From: Methylobacterium sp. J-070
GTDB taxonomy: Bacteria > Pseudomonadota > Alphaproteobacteria > Rhizobiales > Beijerinckiaceae
Direction of reading: 5' to 3'
Assembly: GCF_022829385.1 (NCBI RefSeq)
Contig: NZ_JAKSXX010000017.1
Coordinates: forward strand, 1-39,600
Length of the DNA stretch: 39,600 nucleotides
Positions 14,797-22,493 of this stretch are shown here, piece after piece. The notes beneath the pieces are model-generated. The model did not search any database. It was not told the DNA's origin and was given only the letters and a program-made list of their open reading frames with translations. Made by a program: the position numbers and the translations under genes. Every line of letters begins with the position of its first letter. Position 1 is the first letter of the stretch.

Positions 14797-16365
14797 TCAG
14801 ATCTCGCCCCGGCCCATCATCCCGGCCATCGCGTCGGCCTGGCGGATCGCCAGCGCCACGATGGTCAGGGTCGGGTTGCAGGCCGCGCTCGTGGTGAACT
14901 GGCTGCCGTCCGAGACGAACAGGTTCCTGACGTCGTGGGTCTGCCCGAAGGCGTTGACCACGCCGTCCTGCGGCCGCGCGCTCATCCGGTTGGTGCCGAG
15001 GTTGTGCGTGCTCGGATAGGGCGGGGTCGGGAAGGTTCTTGTCGCGCCCACCGCCTCGTAGATCGCGGCGCCCTGGCGGAACGCGTGGGCGCGCATCGCC
15101 GTGTCGTTGGGGTGGTCGTCGTAGTGGACGCTCGCCACCGGCATGCCCTGCGCGTCCTTCACGGTCGGGTCGAGGGTGATGCGGTTCTGGGCCTGGGGCA
15201 GGTCCTCGCCGACGATCCACATCCCGGCGAGGTTGGCGTAGCCGTCCATCACCGAGGTGAAGCCGCGGCCCCAGGCGCCGGGGTTGAGGAACGCCGCCAT
15301 GAACGGCACGCCGAGCGAGAGCGTCTCCAGCTCGTAGCCGCCCGCAAAACCCCGGGACGGGTCGTGGCGGGCCTCGTCGCGCACGATCCCCGCCATGGTG
15401 GTGCCCCGGTACATGTGCACCGGCCGCTCGAACATGCCGTAGACCGTGCCGGTGGTGTGGCGCATGTAGTTGCGCCCGACCTGGCCGGAGGCGTTCGCCA
15501 GCCCGTCCGGGAACAGCGACGAGGCCGAGTTGAGCAGCAGCCGCGGGCTCTCGATGGAGTTGCCCGCCACCGCCACGATCCGGGCCTTCTGGCGCTGCAT
15601 CGCGCCGGTCGCGTCGGCGTAGACGACGCCGGTGACCTTGCCGGAGGCGTCGTGCTCGATCTTGACCACCATCGATTTCGGGCGGACCTCCAGGAAGCCG
15701 GTCTCCTCGCCCTTGGGGATCTCGGTGTAGAGGGTCGACCACTTCGCCCCCGACTTGCAGCCCTGGAAGCAGAAGCCGATCTGCATGCACGAGGACCGGT
15801 CGTCCCGGGGCACGCTGTTGATCGCCATGCGGCCGGTATGGACCTCCGTGTAGCCGATCTTGGTGGCGCCGGCCTGCAGCACTTTGAAGTTGTTGTTCCC
15901 CGGCAGGCCCGGCAGGCCGTTGGTGCGGGTCACGCCCATCTTGTCCTCGGCGCGGGCGTACCAGGGCTCCAGCTCGGCGAGGGTCACCGGCCAGTCGAGG
16001 AGGTTGGCGCCGGGAATGTCCCCGTAATGGTCGCGGGTGCGGAACTCGTGGTCCTCGAAGCGCAGGGACGCGCCGGCCCAGTGGGTCGTGGTGCCGCCCA
16101 CCGCCTTGACGATCCAGGCCGGCAGGTTGGGGAAGTCCCGGGCCACCCGCCAGTCCCCCGAGGTGGTGCGCGCGTCCTTCCAGGCGAGCTGGGCGAAGCT
16201 CTCCCACTCGTCGTTGACGAAGTCGGCGATCTCGTAGCGGTCGCCGGCCTCCAGGATCACCGTCTTGATGCCGCGCTGGGCCAGCTCGTTGCCCAGCGTG
16301 CCGCCGCCGGCCCCCGAGCCGACGATGACGACGACCGAATCGTCGGTGAGGTCGAAGCGTGCCAT
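14797..16365 (-). CDS. GMC-family oxidoreductase (gluconate/alcohol dehydrogenase type, flavoprotein subunit)
   Basis: A 522-residue FAD enzyme. The dinucleotide motif VGSGAGGGTLGNEL lies near residue 15, followed by VILEAGD, then the substrate/FAD region VGGTTTHWAGASLRF. The C-terminal GMC domain contains STHNLGTNRM with the likely catalytic His, and NLFVSDGSQFTTSA with ACNPTLT supplying the second active-site residue (Asn). It resembles the membrane-associated gluconate/fructose/sorbitol dehydrogenase large subunits. It has no signal peptide; export probably uses the Tat signal of the preceding small subunit. ATG 16363-16365 follows GAGGGGGC. It starts 11 bases after the subunit 3 gene. Its sugar or alcohol substrate is unknown. 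Confidence 0.9.
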   Translation of the reverse strand: MARFDLTDDSVVVIVGSGAGGGTLGNELAQRGIKTVILEAGDRYEIADFVNDEWESFAQLAWKDARTTSGDWRVARDFPNLPAWIVKAVGGTTTHWAGASLRFEDHEFRTRDHYGDIPGANLLDWPVTLAELEPWYARAEDKMGVTRTNGLPGLPGNNNFKVLQAGATKIGYTEVHTGRMAINSVPRDDRSSCMQIGFCFQGCKSGAKWSTLYTEIPKGEETGFLEVRPKSMVVKIEHDASGKVTGVVYADATGAMQRQKARIVAVAGNSIESPRLLLNSASSLFPDGLANASGQVGRNYMRHTTGTVYGMFERPVHMYRGTTMAGIVRDEARHDPSRGFAGGYELETLSLGVPFMAAFLNPGAWGRGFTSVMDGYANLAGMWIVGEDLPQAQNRITLDPTVKDAQGMPVASVHYDDHPNDTAMRAHAFRQGAAIYEAVGATRTFPTPPYPSTHNLGTNRMSARPQDGVVNAFGQTHDVRNLFVSDGSQFTTSAACNPTLTIVALAIRQADAMAGMMGRGEI

Positions 16366-16376
16366 GCCCTGCCCCC

Positions 16377-16925
16377 TCAGACCTTGTCGACCCAGTCGAT
16401 GTCGTTGAACCCGCGCTCCAGGTAGCCGCCATGCTCCGCCGAGGAGCCCTCGTAGCCGAGCTTCCGCCACAGCGGCTTCTGGTTGTAGAGGGAGACGACC
16501 AGATCGGCGCGGATCGTCTTGAAGAAGGCGCCCGACTCGATGCCCCGGAGCAGGGGCACCCGGTCGTCCTCCCAGCCGACGTCGATGTAGGGCCGGCCGT
16601 GCCGGGCCTTGGCGGCGGCGTCGAGGCCGGCCACGCCGTCCTCGAGGAGCGCGCGGGTGTCGGCATCCCCGGCCGCCTTGGCGTCCCAGGGGAGGATCGC
16701 GGTGCGGTAATATTGGTCCGAGAGCTGGTCGTGCGGGTAGATGTCCCGCGCCATCAGCACCAGGGTCTTCAGGCCGTGCGGCGTCAGCGCCTGCGCGCCC
16801 TCCGCCCAGGCATCGGCGGTCGCCAGCGCCGCGCCGGAGGCCAGCGCGGCCGCCGGTGCGGCGCTGGCCGCACCCTTGAGAAAACTCCGCCGGTCGACCG
16901 GCGTGCGCCTGTCCACGAGCCTCAT
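16377..16925 (-). CDS. Gluconate 2-dehydrogenase subunit 3 family protein, Tat-exported
   Basis: A 182-residue protein that begins with a twin-arginine signal: D-R-R-S-F-L-K-G near residues 11-18, a hydrophobic alanine-rich stretch and a cleavage region near ADAWA (about 41). The body has the subunit 3 pattern, including ARDIYPHDQLSDQYY and later W-KLGYEGSS. Such subunits bind the GMC flavoprotein and carry it through the Tat pathway. The start at 16923-16925 is preceded by GGGAGGAACG. It is the first gene of the three-gene set reading toward 14528. A long intergenic region upstream (16926-17512) separates it from the Liv binding-protein gene. Confidence 0.85.
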   Translation of the reverse strand: MRLVDRRTPVDRRSFLKGAASAAPAAALASGAALATADAWAEGAQALTPHGLKTLVLMARDIYPHDQLSDQYYRTAILPWDAKAAGDADTRALLEDGVAGLDAAAKARHGRPYIDVGWEDDRVPLLRGIESGAFFKTIRADLVVSLYNQKPLWRKLGYEGSSAEHGGYLERGFNDIDWVDKV

Positions 16926-17081
16926 CGTTCCTCCCGGCGGATGTGTCCGCGCCTGCCCCTTCAACGGGGACAATCTCGATTTTGGACGATTAAAGCGTGT
17001 GCTCCGGCGCCTGTCCACCCGAATAGCCGGTGCCCGAATGCCGCGATGACAGTGCGATCCGGATGTCGCCTCGGGACGACT

Positions 17082-17100
17082 TTGTAAGAATACAATATTC
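17082..17100. promoter_or_regulatory. AT-rich island with two overlapping inverted repeats
   Basis: TTGTA-AGAA-TACAA (17082-17095) and GAATA-CAA-TATTC (17088-17100) overlap in an AT-rich patch, rare in this GC-rich sequence. They lie between the GMC set (start 16925) and the Liv binding protein (start 17513). The TTGTA...TACAA arms resemble those of some GntR-family operators. The rest of 16926-17512 shows no gene, only the hairpin at 17223. Confidence 0.35.
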
Positions 17101-17222
17101 AGCGTCGATCACTTCCGGCCCGGCTGCGATCCGGCCTCCGGCCTTCTCCCTGCGTCAGAGCGCGAGTGGCACGGGCTCGCGGCCTGCGGCGGATGACGTT
17201 GCACCGACGGCGGCCGCGCAAA

Positions 17223-17250
17223 CCCCTCGCCCCGCCTGCGGGGAGAGGGG
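17223..17250. repeat. G/C-rich hairpin in the 16926-17512 gap
   Basis: CCCCTC-G-CCCCGC, loop CT, GCGGGG-A-GAGGGG: a 28-base hairpin with one G/A mismatch. It is similar in composition to the CTCTGC-loop family but has a different loop. It is not followed by a T-tract. Confidence 0.5.
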
Positions 17251-17512
17251 GCGGACGTCGCGCCCTTCGAGCCCTGAAGTGCGAACCGTGTATCCCCCGG
17301 CGGGAAGCGCGGCGAAGCGCAGCCTTTCATCGCGTCCCGATGAGCCCCCCATCCCTGGCCCGCCGTCCCGTGACGATCCCGAGTGACGATCCCGGGCCAT
17401 CCTCTCATTTCCGTGAAGCTCGGGCGCCCGGCGGGATGGACAGGGCGGCATCCGGCATGGAGCATCCCCGCCAACGCCGGGCCTCAGCATCGGCGAAGGG
17501 ACGGATACGCCA

Positions 17513-18676
17513 ATGAGGACGACGCGCCGCGTTTTCTTGACCGGTGCCGCATCCGCGGTCGCGGGCGGCCTCGCGCCGGGGGTGATCCGCTCGGCCTGCG
17601 CCCAGGGCGCCGGGTCGACCGTGCGGATCGGCATGGTGCTCCCCGTGACGGGGCCCGGCGCGGATGCGGGCCGCTACGCGCTCGCCGGCGCCAGGATCGC
17701 CCTGGAGGCGGTCAACAAGGCCGGCGGGGTGCTGGGCAAGCCCCTGGAGATCGTCACCGAGGACGACCAGACCACCAATCCGGGGGCGGTCTTCGCCTTC
17801 TCCAAGCTCGCCTCGCAGAGCGACCTCGTGGGCTTCCTGGGCTCGATCCGCTCGACCCAGAACCACGCCATGGCGCCCGACATCCTGAAGACCGGCAAGC
17901 CCGTCTGCTTCGGCGGCACCGATCCGGTTCTGACGCAGCTCGGCAATCCCTGGCTGTTCCGCTTCCGGCCCAACGACAGCTTCTCGGCCCGGGTGATCGC
18001 CGAGCACGGCGTCACCGGGCTGGGCAAGAAGAAGTGGGCGATCATCCACTCCACCGACGCCTTCGGCACGAGCGGCGCCAAGGCGCTGGCCGAGAGCCTG
18101 GCCAAGGGCGGCGCCACGGTCGCCCTCGACCAGGGCTACACCAACCAGAGCCAGGACTTCACGCCGGTGGTGCTGGCGATCCGCCAATCGGGCGCCGACG
18201 TGATCGGCTCCTACTTCACCTTCGAGAACGACATCGGGATCTTCGCCCGGCAATTGCGCCAGCTCGGCGTCACCGCGCCCTGGGTCGGCTCCCCGTCGAT
18301 CACCAACGTCACCGCCCTGAAGCTCGCCGGCCCGTCGCTGTACGGCACCTACGGGGTGGCCGACTACGCCGAGGAATCGAGCGAGGCCGCCCGCGCCTAC
18401 GGCAAGGCCTACCGGGCGGCCATGAAGGTCGCGCCCGACAACCAGTCGTCCTGGACCTTCGATGCGGTCACGGTGCTGGCCAAGGCGATCAACGCCGCGG
18501 GCAAGACCGATCCGCAGGCGATCCGCGAGGCTCTCCTGGCGGTGCGCGGCCATGACGGCGCCGAGGGCACCTACAACTTCGACAAGAACGGCGACGGCCT
18601 GCACGGCTACAACGTCGTGCGCAACGACAAGGGCACCATCGCCTTCGACCGGCGGATCGACTTCTACCAGGGGTGA
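17513..18676 (+). CDS. Branched-chain amino acid-type ABC transporter substrate-binding protein
   Basis: A 387-residue periplasmic binding protein of the LivJ/LivK type (type 1 binding fold). It starts with a twin-arginine-like signal (TTRRVFLTGAAS, about 3-14, cleavage near residue 31), then VRIGMVLPVTGPGADAGRYA, the usual first strand and ligand loop. Later landmarks are GSIRSTQN, SADVIGSYF-type second-lobe segments and WTFDAVTVLAKAI near the C-terminus. It would capture an amino acid, amide or small aromatic/carboxylate ligand and deliver it to the downstream permease. The gap to livH (166 bases) holds a hairpin, which may lower permease expression relative to the binding protein. Confidence 0.9.
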   Translation: MRTTRRVFLTGAASAVAGGLAPGVIRSACAQGAGSTVRIGMVLPVTGPGADAGRYALAGARIALEAVNKAGGVLGKPLEIVTEDDQTTNPGAVFAFSKLASQSDLVGFLGSIRSTQNHAMAPDILKTGKPVCFGGTDPVLTQLGNPWLFRFRPNDSFSARVIAEHGVTGLGKKKWAIIHSTDAFGTSGAKALAESLAKGGATVALDQGYTNQSQDFTPVVLAIRQSGADVIGSYFTFENDIGIFARQLRQLGVTAPWVGSPSITNVTALKLAGPSLYGTYGVADYAEESSEAARAYGKAYRAAMKVAPDNQSSWTFDAVTVLAKAINAAGKTDPQAIREALLAVRGHDGAEGTYNFDKNGDGLHGYNVVRNDKGTIAFDRRIDFYQG

Positions 18677-18702
18677 GATGCGCGTGTTCGCTGCCGACGC
18701 GC

Positions 18703-18728
18703 CCTCCCCTCCCGCCTAGAGGGGGGAG
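18703..18728. repeat. Imperfect hairpin between the binding protein and livH
   Basis: CTCCCCTC (18703 onward) can pair with GAGGGGGGAG ending at 18728 around a CCGCCTA loop. Its position right after the binding-protein gene fits a role in mRNA stabilisation or partial termination, as is common in such operons. Confidence 0.4.
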
Positions 18729-18842
18729 TCGCGCGGAAACGTCTCCGACCCAGATGTGTGACCGTTATGAACCGCCCACGCGCGGGCCCGGCTCCAGGAA
18801 CACCCGCCCAACCCCCGACAGGAACATGAGAGTGCGGACCGC

Positions 18843-19718
18843 ATGGACCTGATCCTGCAGCTCCTCTTCACCGGGATCGGCATCGGCTCCGTCTACGCCC
18901 TGGTGGCGCTCGGCTTCGTGCTGATCTTCCGCGCCACCAACGTGGTGAACTTCGCGCAGGGCGAGTTCTCGATGGTGGCGGCCTTCCTGATGGTGGTCTT
19001 CGCCGTCGACCTCGAATGGCCCTACTGGCTGTCGCTCCTGCTCACCCTCGGCGGGATGGCGCTGCTCGGCGCCCTGTTCAACCTGGGCGTCTACTATCCC
19101 CTGCGCCACCGCAGCTACCTGCCGGTGATCATCTCGACCATCGGCGCCTCGATCTTCCTCGCCAACACCACGCTCGCCCTCTACGGGCCGCAGCCGCAGG
19201 TGCTGCCGCCCGTCTTCGAGACGCAGGGGTTCCTGCTCGGGCCGGTCTTCCTCGACAGCCAGTACCTGCTGATCATCGCGGTGACGGCGGCCCTGGTGGC
19301 GTTCCAGTACTGGTTCTTCGAGCACACGCTCGTCGGCAAGAAGCTGCAGGCGACCTCCCAGGACAAGGAGATGGCGGCGCTCCTGGGCATCCCGGTGGCC
19401 GGCATGATCATGCTGACCTTCGTGTACAGCGCGGTGCTCGGCGGCATCGCCGGCATTCTGGTGGCGCCGGTGCTGTTCGTGTCGATCCAGATGGGCGCCA
19501 CGATCGCCCTCAAGGCCTTCGCCGCCACCATCATCGGCGGCTTCGGCGACGTCACCGGGGCGATCATCGGCGGCCTGGCGCTCGGGATCATCGAGACCTT
19601 CGGGGCGGCCTACGTCTCGGTGCCCTACAAGGACGCGTTCGCGTTCCTGGTCCTCATTGTCTTCCTCGTCGTGCGCCCGCAGGGCCTGTTCGGCGAGCGC
19701 GTGGCGGAGAAGGCATGA
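18843..19718 (+). CDS. livH: LivH-type branched-chain amino acid ABC permease
   Basis: A 291-residue inner-membrane permease with about eight hydrophobic helices. It opens with the family-typical LFTGIGIGSVYALVALGFV and ATNVVNFAQGEFSMVAAF, and carries the EAA-like loop region TSQDKEMAALLGIPV before the later GGFGDVTGAIIGGLALGIIE. It forms the translocation pore together with the LivM part of the next protein. Its TGA (19716-19718) overlaps the next start (ATGA), giving translational coupling. Confidence 0.93.
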   Translation: MDLILQLLFTGIGIGSVYALVALGFVLIFRATNVVNFAQGEFSMVAAFLMVVFAVDLEWPYWLSLLLTLGGMALLGALFNLGVYYPLRHRSYLPVIISTIGASIFLANTTLALYGPQPQVLPPVFETQGFLLGPVFLDSQYLLIIAVTAALVAFQYWFFEHTLVGKKLQATSQDKEMAALLGIPVAGMIMLTFVYSAVLGGIAGILVAPVLFVSIQMGATIALKAFAATIIGGFGDVTGAIIGGLALGIIETFGAAYVSVPYKDAFAFLVLIVFLVVRPQGLFGERVAEKA

Positions 19719-21550
19719 GCGGCACCCCCTCCCCCGTCGCCGGCCCGGCCGCAGCGGCGCCGGCGCCCGCACCCCGCCGTCTGCCGCTGGGCAGCCTCGC
19801 CTACGCGGCCCTGGCGGCCATCGTGGTGGCGCTCGCCGCGACGACGCCGTTCAGCGGCTACGCCCTCAACATCCTGATGCAGGCGGCGACCTACGCCATC
19901 GCGGTGATCGGGCTCACGGTGGTGCTGGGCCTGTGCGGGCAGATCAACCTCGCCCAGGCGGCCTTCTTCGGGATCGGCGCCTACGCGGTCGGCCTCGGCA
20001 CGGTCGACGGGGGTCTTAACTTCTGGCTGTGCCTCGTGACCGGACTGGCCCTCGCGGGGGTGCTGGGCGCCGTGCTCGGCGCCTCCACGCTGCGGCTCGG
20101 CGGCCATTACCTGGCCATGGTGACGATCTCGTTCCAGCAGATCCTGACGCTGGTGCTGACCAACTGGATCCCCGTCACCCACGGGCCCGACGGGGTGCCG
20201 AACATCCGCCGCCCGGCGCTGTTCGCGGACGGGCAGAGCTACCTCGCCCTGTGCGTGCTGGTGCTGGCGGTGGTCGGCTGGCTGGTCTGGCACATGCCGC
20301 GGACCCGGCTCGGGCGCGCCATGCGGGCGGTCCGCGACAACGAGCTGGCGGCGGGGGTCTCGGGCATCGACATCTACCGCACCAAGGTGGCGGCCTTCGC
20401 CCTCGGGGCGCTGCTGGCGGGGCTCGGCGGCGGCCTGTTCGCCGGCAGCTTCACCTATATCAGCCCGGACCAGTTCTCCTTCGCCGAGTCGATCGTCTTC
20501 CTGACGATGGCGCTCCTCGGCGGCGTCGGCTCGCCGGTGGGGGCCGTGATCGGCACGGCCCTGCTGATCCTGATCCCGGAATGGCTCCGCTTCCTCAAGG
20601 AGATCCCGGGGCTCTACCTGGCGATCTACGGGCTGGCGGTGATCCTGATCGTGGTGTTCATGCCCGACGGGATCTGGGGCTTCCTCGGCGACCAGGTCCG
20701 GCGCCTGCGCCGCGCCCGCCCGGCCCCGACCCCCGCCGCCGAACTGACCCTGAGCCAGGGCGCGGCCTCCGCCGCGCCGATGCTGGAGGTGTCGGGCCTC
20801 GCCAAGCATTTCGGCGGCCTCAAGGCCGTGGACGCGGTGAGCTTCACGGTGGCGCAGGGCGGCATCCACGCGCTGATCGGCCCGAACGGCTCGGGCAAGA
20901 CCACGACGCTCAACGTCCTCTCGGGTCTCTACAGCCCCACCGGCGGCACCGTCCGGCTGGCCGGGCAGGACGTCACCCGGCTGCCCCCGCACCGGCGGGC
21001 GGCTTCCGGGATCGGGCGCACCTTCCAGAACATCCGGCTGTTCCGCTCCATGAGCGCCCTGGAGAACGTCGTCATCGGGGCCGAGCGGCCCAACAACCCG
21101 CTCGGCGCCCGCGACCGGGCCGCCCTGGAGGCCCGCGCCCGGGCGGCGCTCGCCTTCGTGGGGCTGGAGGGCCGGGCGCAGGAGCCGATCTCGGGCTTCT
21201 CGTACGGCCACCAGCGGCTGATCGAGATCGCCCGGGCGCTCGCCGGCAACCCCGTGCTGCTGCTCCTCGACGAGCCCGCCGCGGGGCTCAACTCCAGCGA
21301 GAAGAACGCCCTGACGGTGCTCCTGCGCCGGATGGCCGCCAAGGGGCTGACCATCCTGATCATCGACCACGACATGACGCTGGTGAGCGACGTGGCGAGC
21401 CACGTCACCGTGCTGAACTTCGGCCGCCGCATCGCCGACGGCGTCACCGCGACCGTGCTGCGCGAGCCCGCGGTGATCCAGGCCTATCTCGGCGAGGACG
21501 CCACCGCGGGGCCGGCGGCGAGCCTCAAGACCGACCTCGCACCGGTGTGA
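19715..21550 (+). CDS. LivM-LivG fusion: ABC permease joined to ATP-binding protein
   Basis: A 611-residue bifunctional protein. Residues about 30-330 are a LivM permease (GLCGQINLAQAAFFGIGAYA; RAVRDNELAAGVSGID as the EAA loop; LTMALLGGVGSPVGAVIGT). A short alanine-rich linker leads to a LivG ATPase from about residue 356: Walker A GPNGSGKTTT, the FQNIRLF Q-loop region, ISGFSYGHQRLIEIARAL as signature, and Walker B LLLLDEPAAGLN with H-loop DHDM. The signature is SYGHQ rather than LSGGQ, as is common in LivG. The frame is continuous, and the internal ATG at 20780 has no ribosome-binding site, so fusion is genuine in this sequence. Fused LivMG proteins are known in other alphaproteobacteria. 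Confidence 0.93.
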   Translation: MSGTPSPVAGPAAAAPAPAPRRLPLGSLAYAALAAIVVALAATTPFSGYALNILMQAATYAIAVIGLTVVLGLCGQINLAQAAFFGIGAYAVGLGTVDGGLNFWLCLVTGLALAGVLGAVLGASTLRLGGHYLAMVTISFQQILTLVLTNWIPVTHGPDGVPNIRRPALFADGQSYLALCVLVLAVVGWLVWHMPRTRLGRAMRAVRDNELAAGVSGIDIYRTKVAAFALGALLAGLGGGLFAGSFTYISPDQFSFAESIVFLTMALLGGVGSPVGAVIGTALLILIPEWLRFLKEIPGLYLAIYGLAVILIVVFMPDGIWGFLGDQVRRLRRARPAPTPAAELTLSQGAASAAPMLEVSGLAKHFGGLKAVDAVSFTVAQGGIHALIGPNGSGKTTTLNVLSGLYSPTGGTVRLAGQDVTRLPPHRRAASGIGRTFQNIRLFRSMSALENVVIGAERPNNPLGARDRAALEARARAALAFVGLEGRAQEPISGFSYGHQRLIEIARALAGNPVLLLLDEPAAGLNSSEKNALTVLLRRMAAKGLTILIIDHDMTLVSDVASHVTVLNFGRRIADGVTATVLREPAVIQAYLGEDATAGPAASLKTDLAPV

Positions 21551-21558
21551 GTCCCGCG

Positions 21559-22320
21559 ATGACGACGCCCGCCGCACCGCTGCTCGAGATCCGCGACCTC
21601 GTGGTCCGCTACGGGGAGATCGAGGCCGTGCGCGGCCTGTCCTTCTCCGTCGGCGCCGGGGAGGTCGTGACCCTGCTGGGCTCCAACGGCGCCGGCAAGT
21701 CCACCACCCTGAAGGCGATCTCCGGGCTGGTCCGGCCCGCCGCCGGCACGATCCTGCTGGAGGGGCGGCCGCTGGAGGGCCTGAAGCCGGAGGCGATCGT
21801 GCGCCTCGGCGTCGCCCACGTGCCGGAAGGGCGCCGGGTCTTCCCGGGCCTGACGGTGCGCGAGAACATCATGCTGGGGGCCTCGAACCGGTCCGGCCTC
21901 GCCAAGCGGGCCCTGCGCGACGAGGTCGAGGCGATGTTCGACCTGTTCCCGGACATCCGCCGGTTCGGCGACGCGCTCGGCTGGACGCTGTCGGGGGGCC
22001 AGCTCCAGATGGTGGCGCTGGCCCGCGGCCTGATGGCCAAGCCCCGGATCCTGCTCCTCGACGAGCCCTCCCTCGGCCTCGCCCCGGTGATCGTCCAGGC
22101 GGTGTTCGCGATCATCGCCGAGGTGCGCCGCCGCGGCACCACGGTGCTGCTGGTGGAGCAGAACGCCCGGATGGGCCTCTCGGTGGCCGACCGCGGCTAC
22201 GTGCTGGAGACCGGCCGGCTGGTCCTCTCAGGGAACCCGGAATCGCTCTGGGCCAACGACGAGATCCGCTCGGCCTATCTCGGCGGGCGGGCGAAGGCGG
22301 AGGCGCTCGCCGCGGGGTGA
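21559..22320 (+). CDS. livF: LivF-type ABC transporter ATP-binding protein
   Basis: A 253-residue ATPase with Walker A GSNGAGKST, signature TLSGGQLQM, Walker B RILLLDEPSLGLAP and H-loop VEQN. VPEGRRVFPGLTVRENI is the diagnostic LivF segment. It energises import together with the LivG domain of the preceding protein. ATG 21559 lies eight bases after the fusion gene stop. A cluster of stem-loop repeats (22347, 22419) follows the gene and closes the operon. Confidence 0.93.
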   Translation: MTTPAAPLLEIRDLVVRYGEIEAVRGLSFSVGAGEVVTLLGSNGAGKSTTLKAISGLVRPAAGTILLEGRPLEGLKPEAIVRLGVAHVPEGRRVFPGLTVRENIMLGASNRSGLAKRALRDEVEAMFDLFPDIRRFGDALGWTLSGGQLQMVALARGLMAKPRILLLDEPSLGLAPVIVQAVFAIIAEVRRRGTTVLLVEQNARMGLSVADRGYVLETGRLVLSGNPESLWANDEIRSAYLGGRAKAEALAAG

Positions 22321-22346
22321 GGGTGATTTTCGGCTCGGGCGCGCTC

Positions 22347-22365
22347 CGTCCCCCCTCTGCGGACG
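22347..22365. repeat. Shortened copy of the CTCTGC stem-loop
   Basis: CGTCC (22347-22351), CCC, CTCTGC, GGACG (22361-22365). It keeps the outer CGTCC/GGACG pairing seen around copy 1 at 14466-14500 but lacks the inner G/C arm. It lies 54 bases before a full copy. Confidence 0.45.
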
Positions 22366-22418
22366 ACCGGATCCACGCGTCGTCCTCGGAGAATGAGCGC
22401 GCACGGTTCCGCGCCTCT

Positions 22419-22445
22419 CCCTCCCCCCTCTGCGGGGGAGGGAGG
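22419..22445. repeat. Intergenic stem-loop, family copy 2
   Basis: A 27-base core identical to 14471-14497: CCCTCCCCC, loop CTCTGC, GGGGGAGGG, then AGG. A second small hairpin (GCGCA-TG-TGCGC) follows at once. It sits between convergent livF and the propeller gene. Confidence 0.75.
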
Positions 22446-22493
22446 GCGCATGTGCGCCGTCGCCGTCATCGCGCGCGAAGCGCCGTGCCCGGA

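Noticed and set aside
13510..16425. 971-residue plus-strand frame opposite the GMC set
   Set aside because: Begins in the hydrolase gene out of frame and covers the minus-strand genes; repetitive Arg/Gly/Val composition, no domain.
20780..21550. Separate livG gene starting at internal ATG 20780
   Set aside because: No ribosome-binding site precedes it and the LivM frame reads through without a stop.
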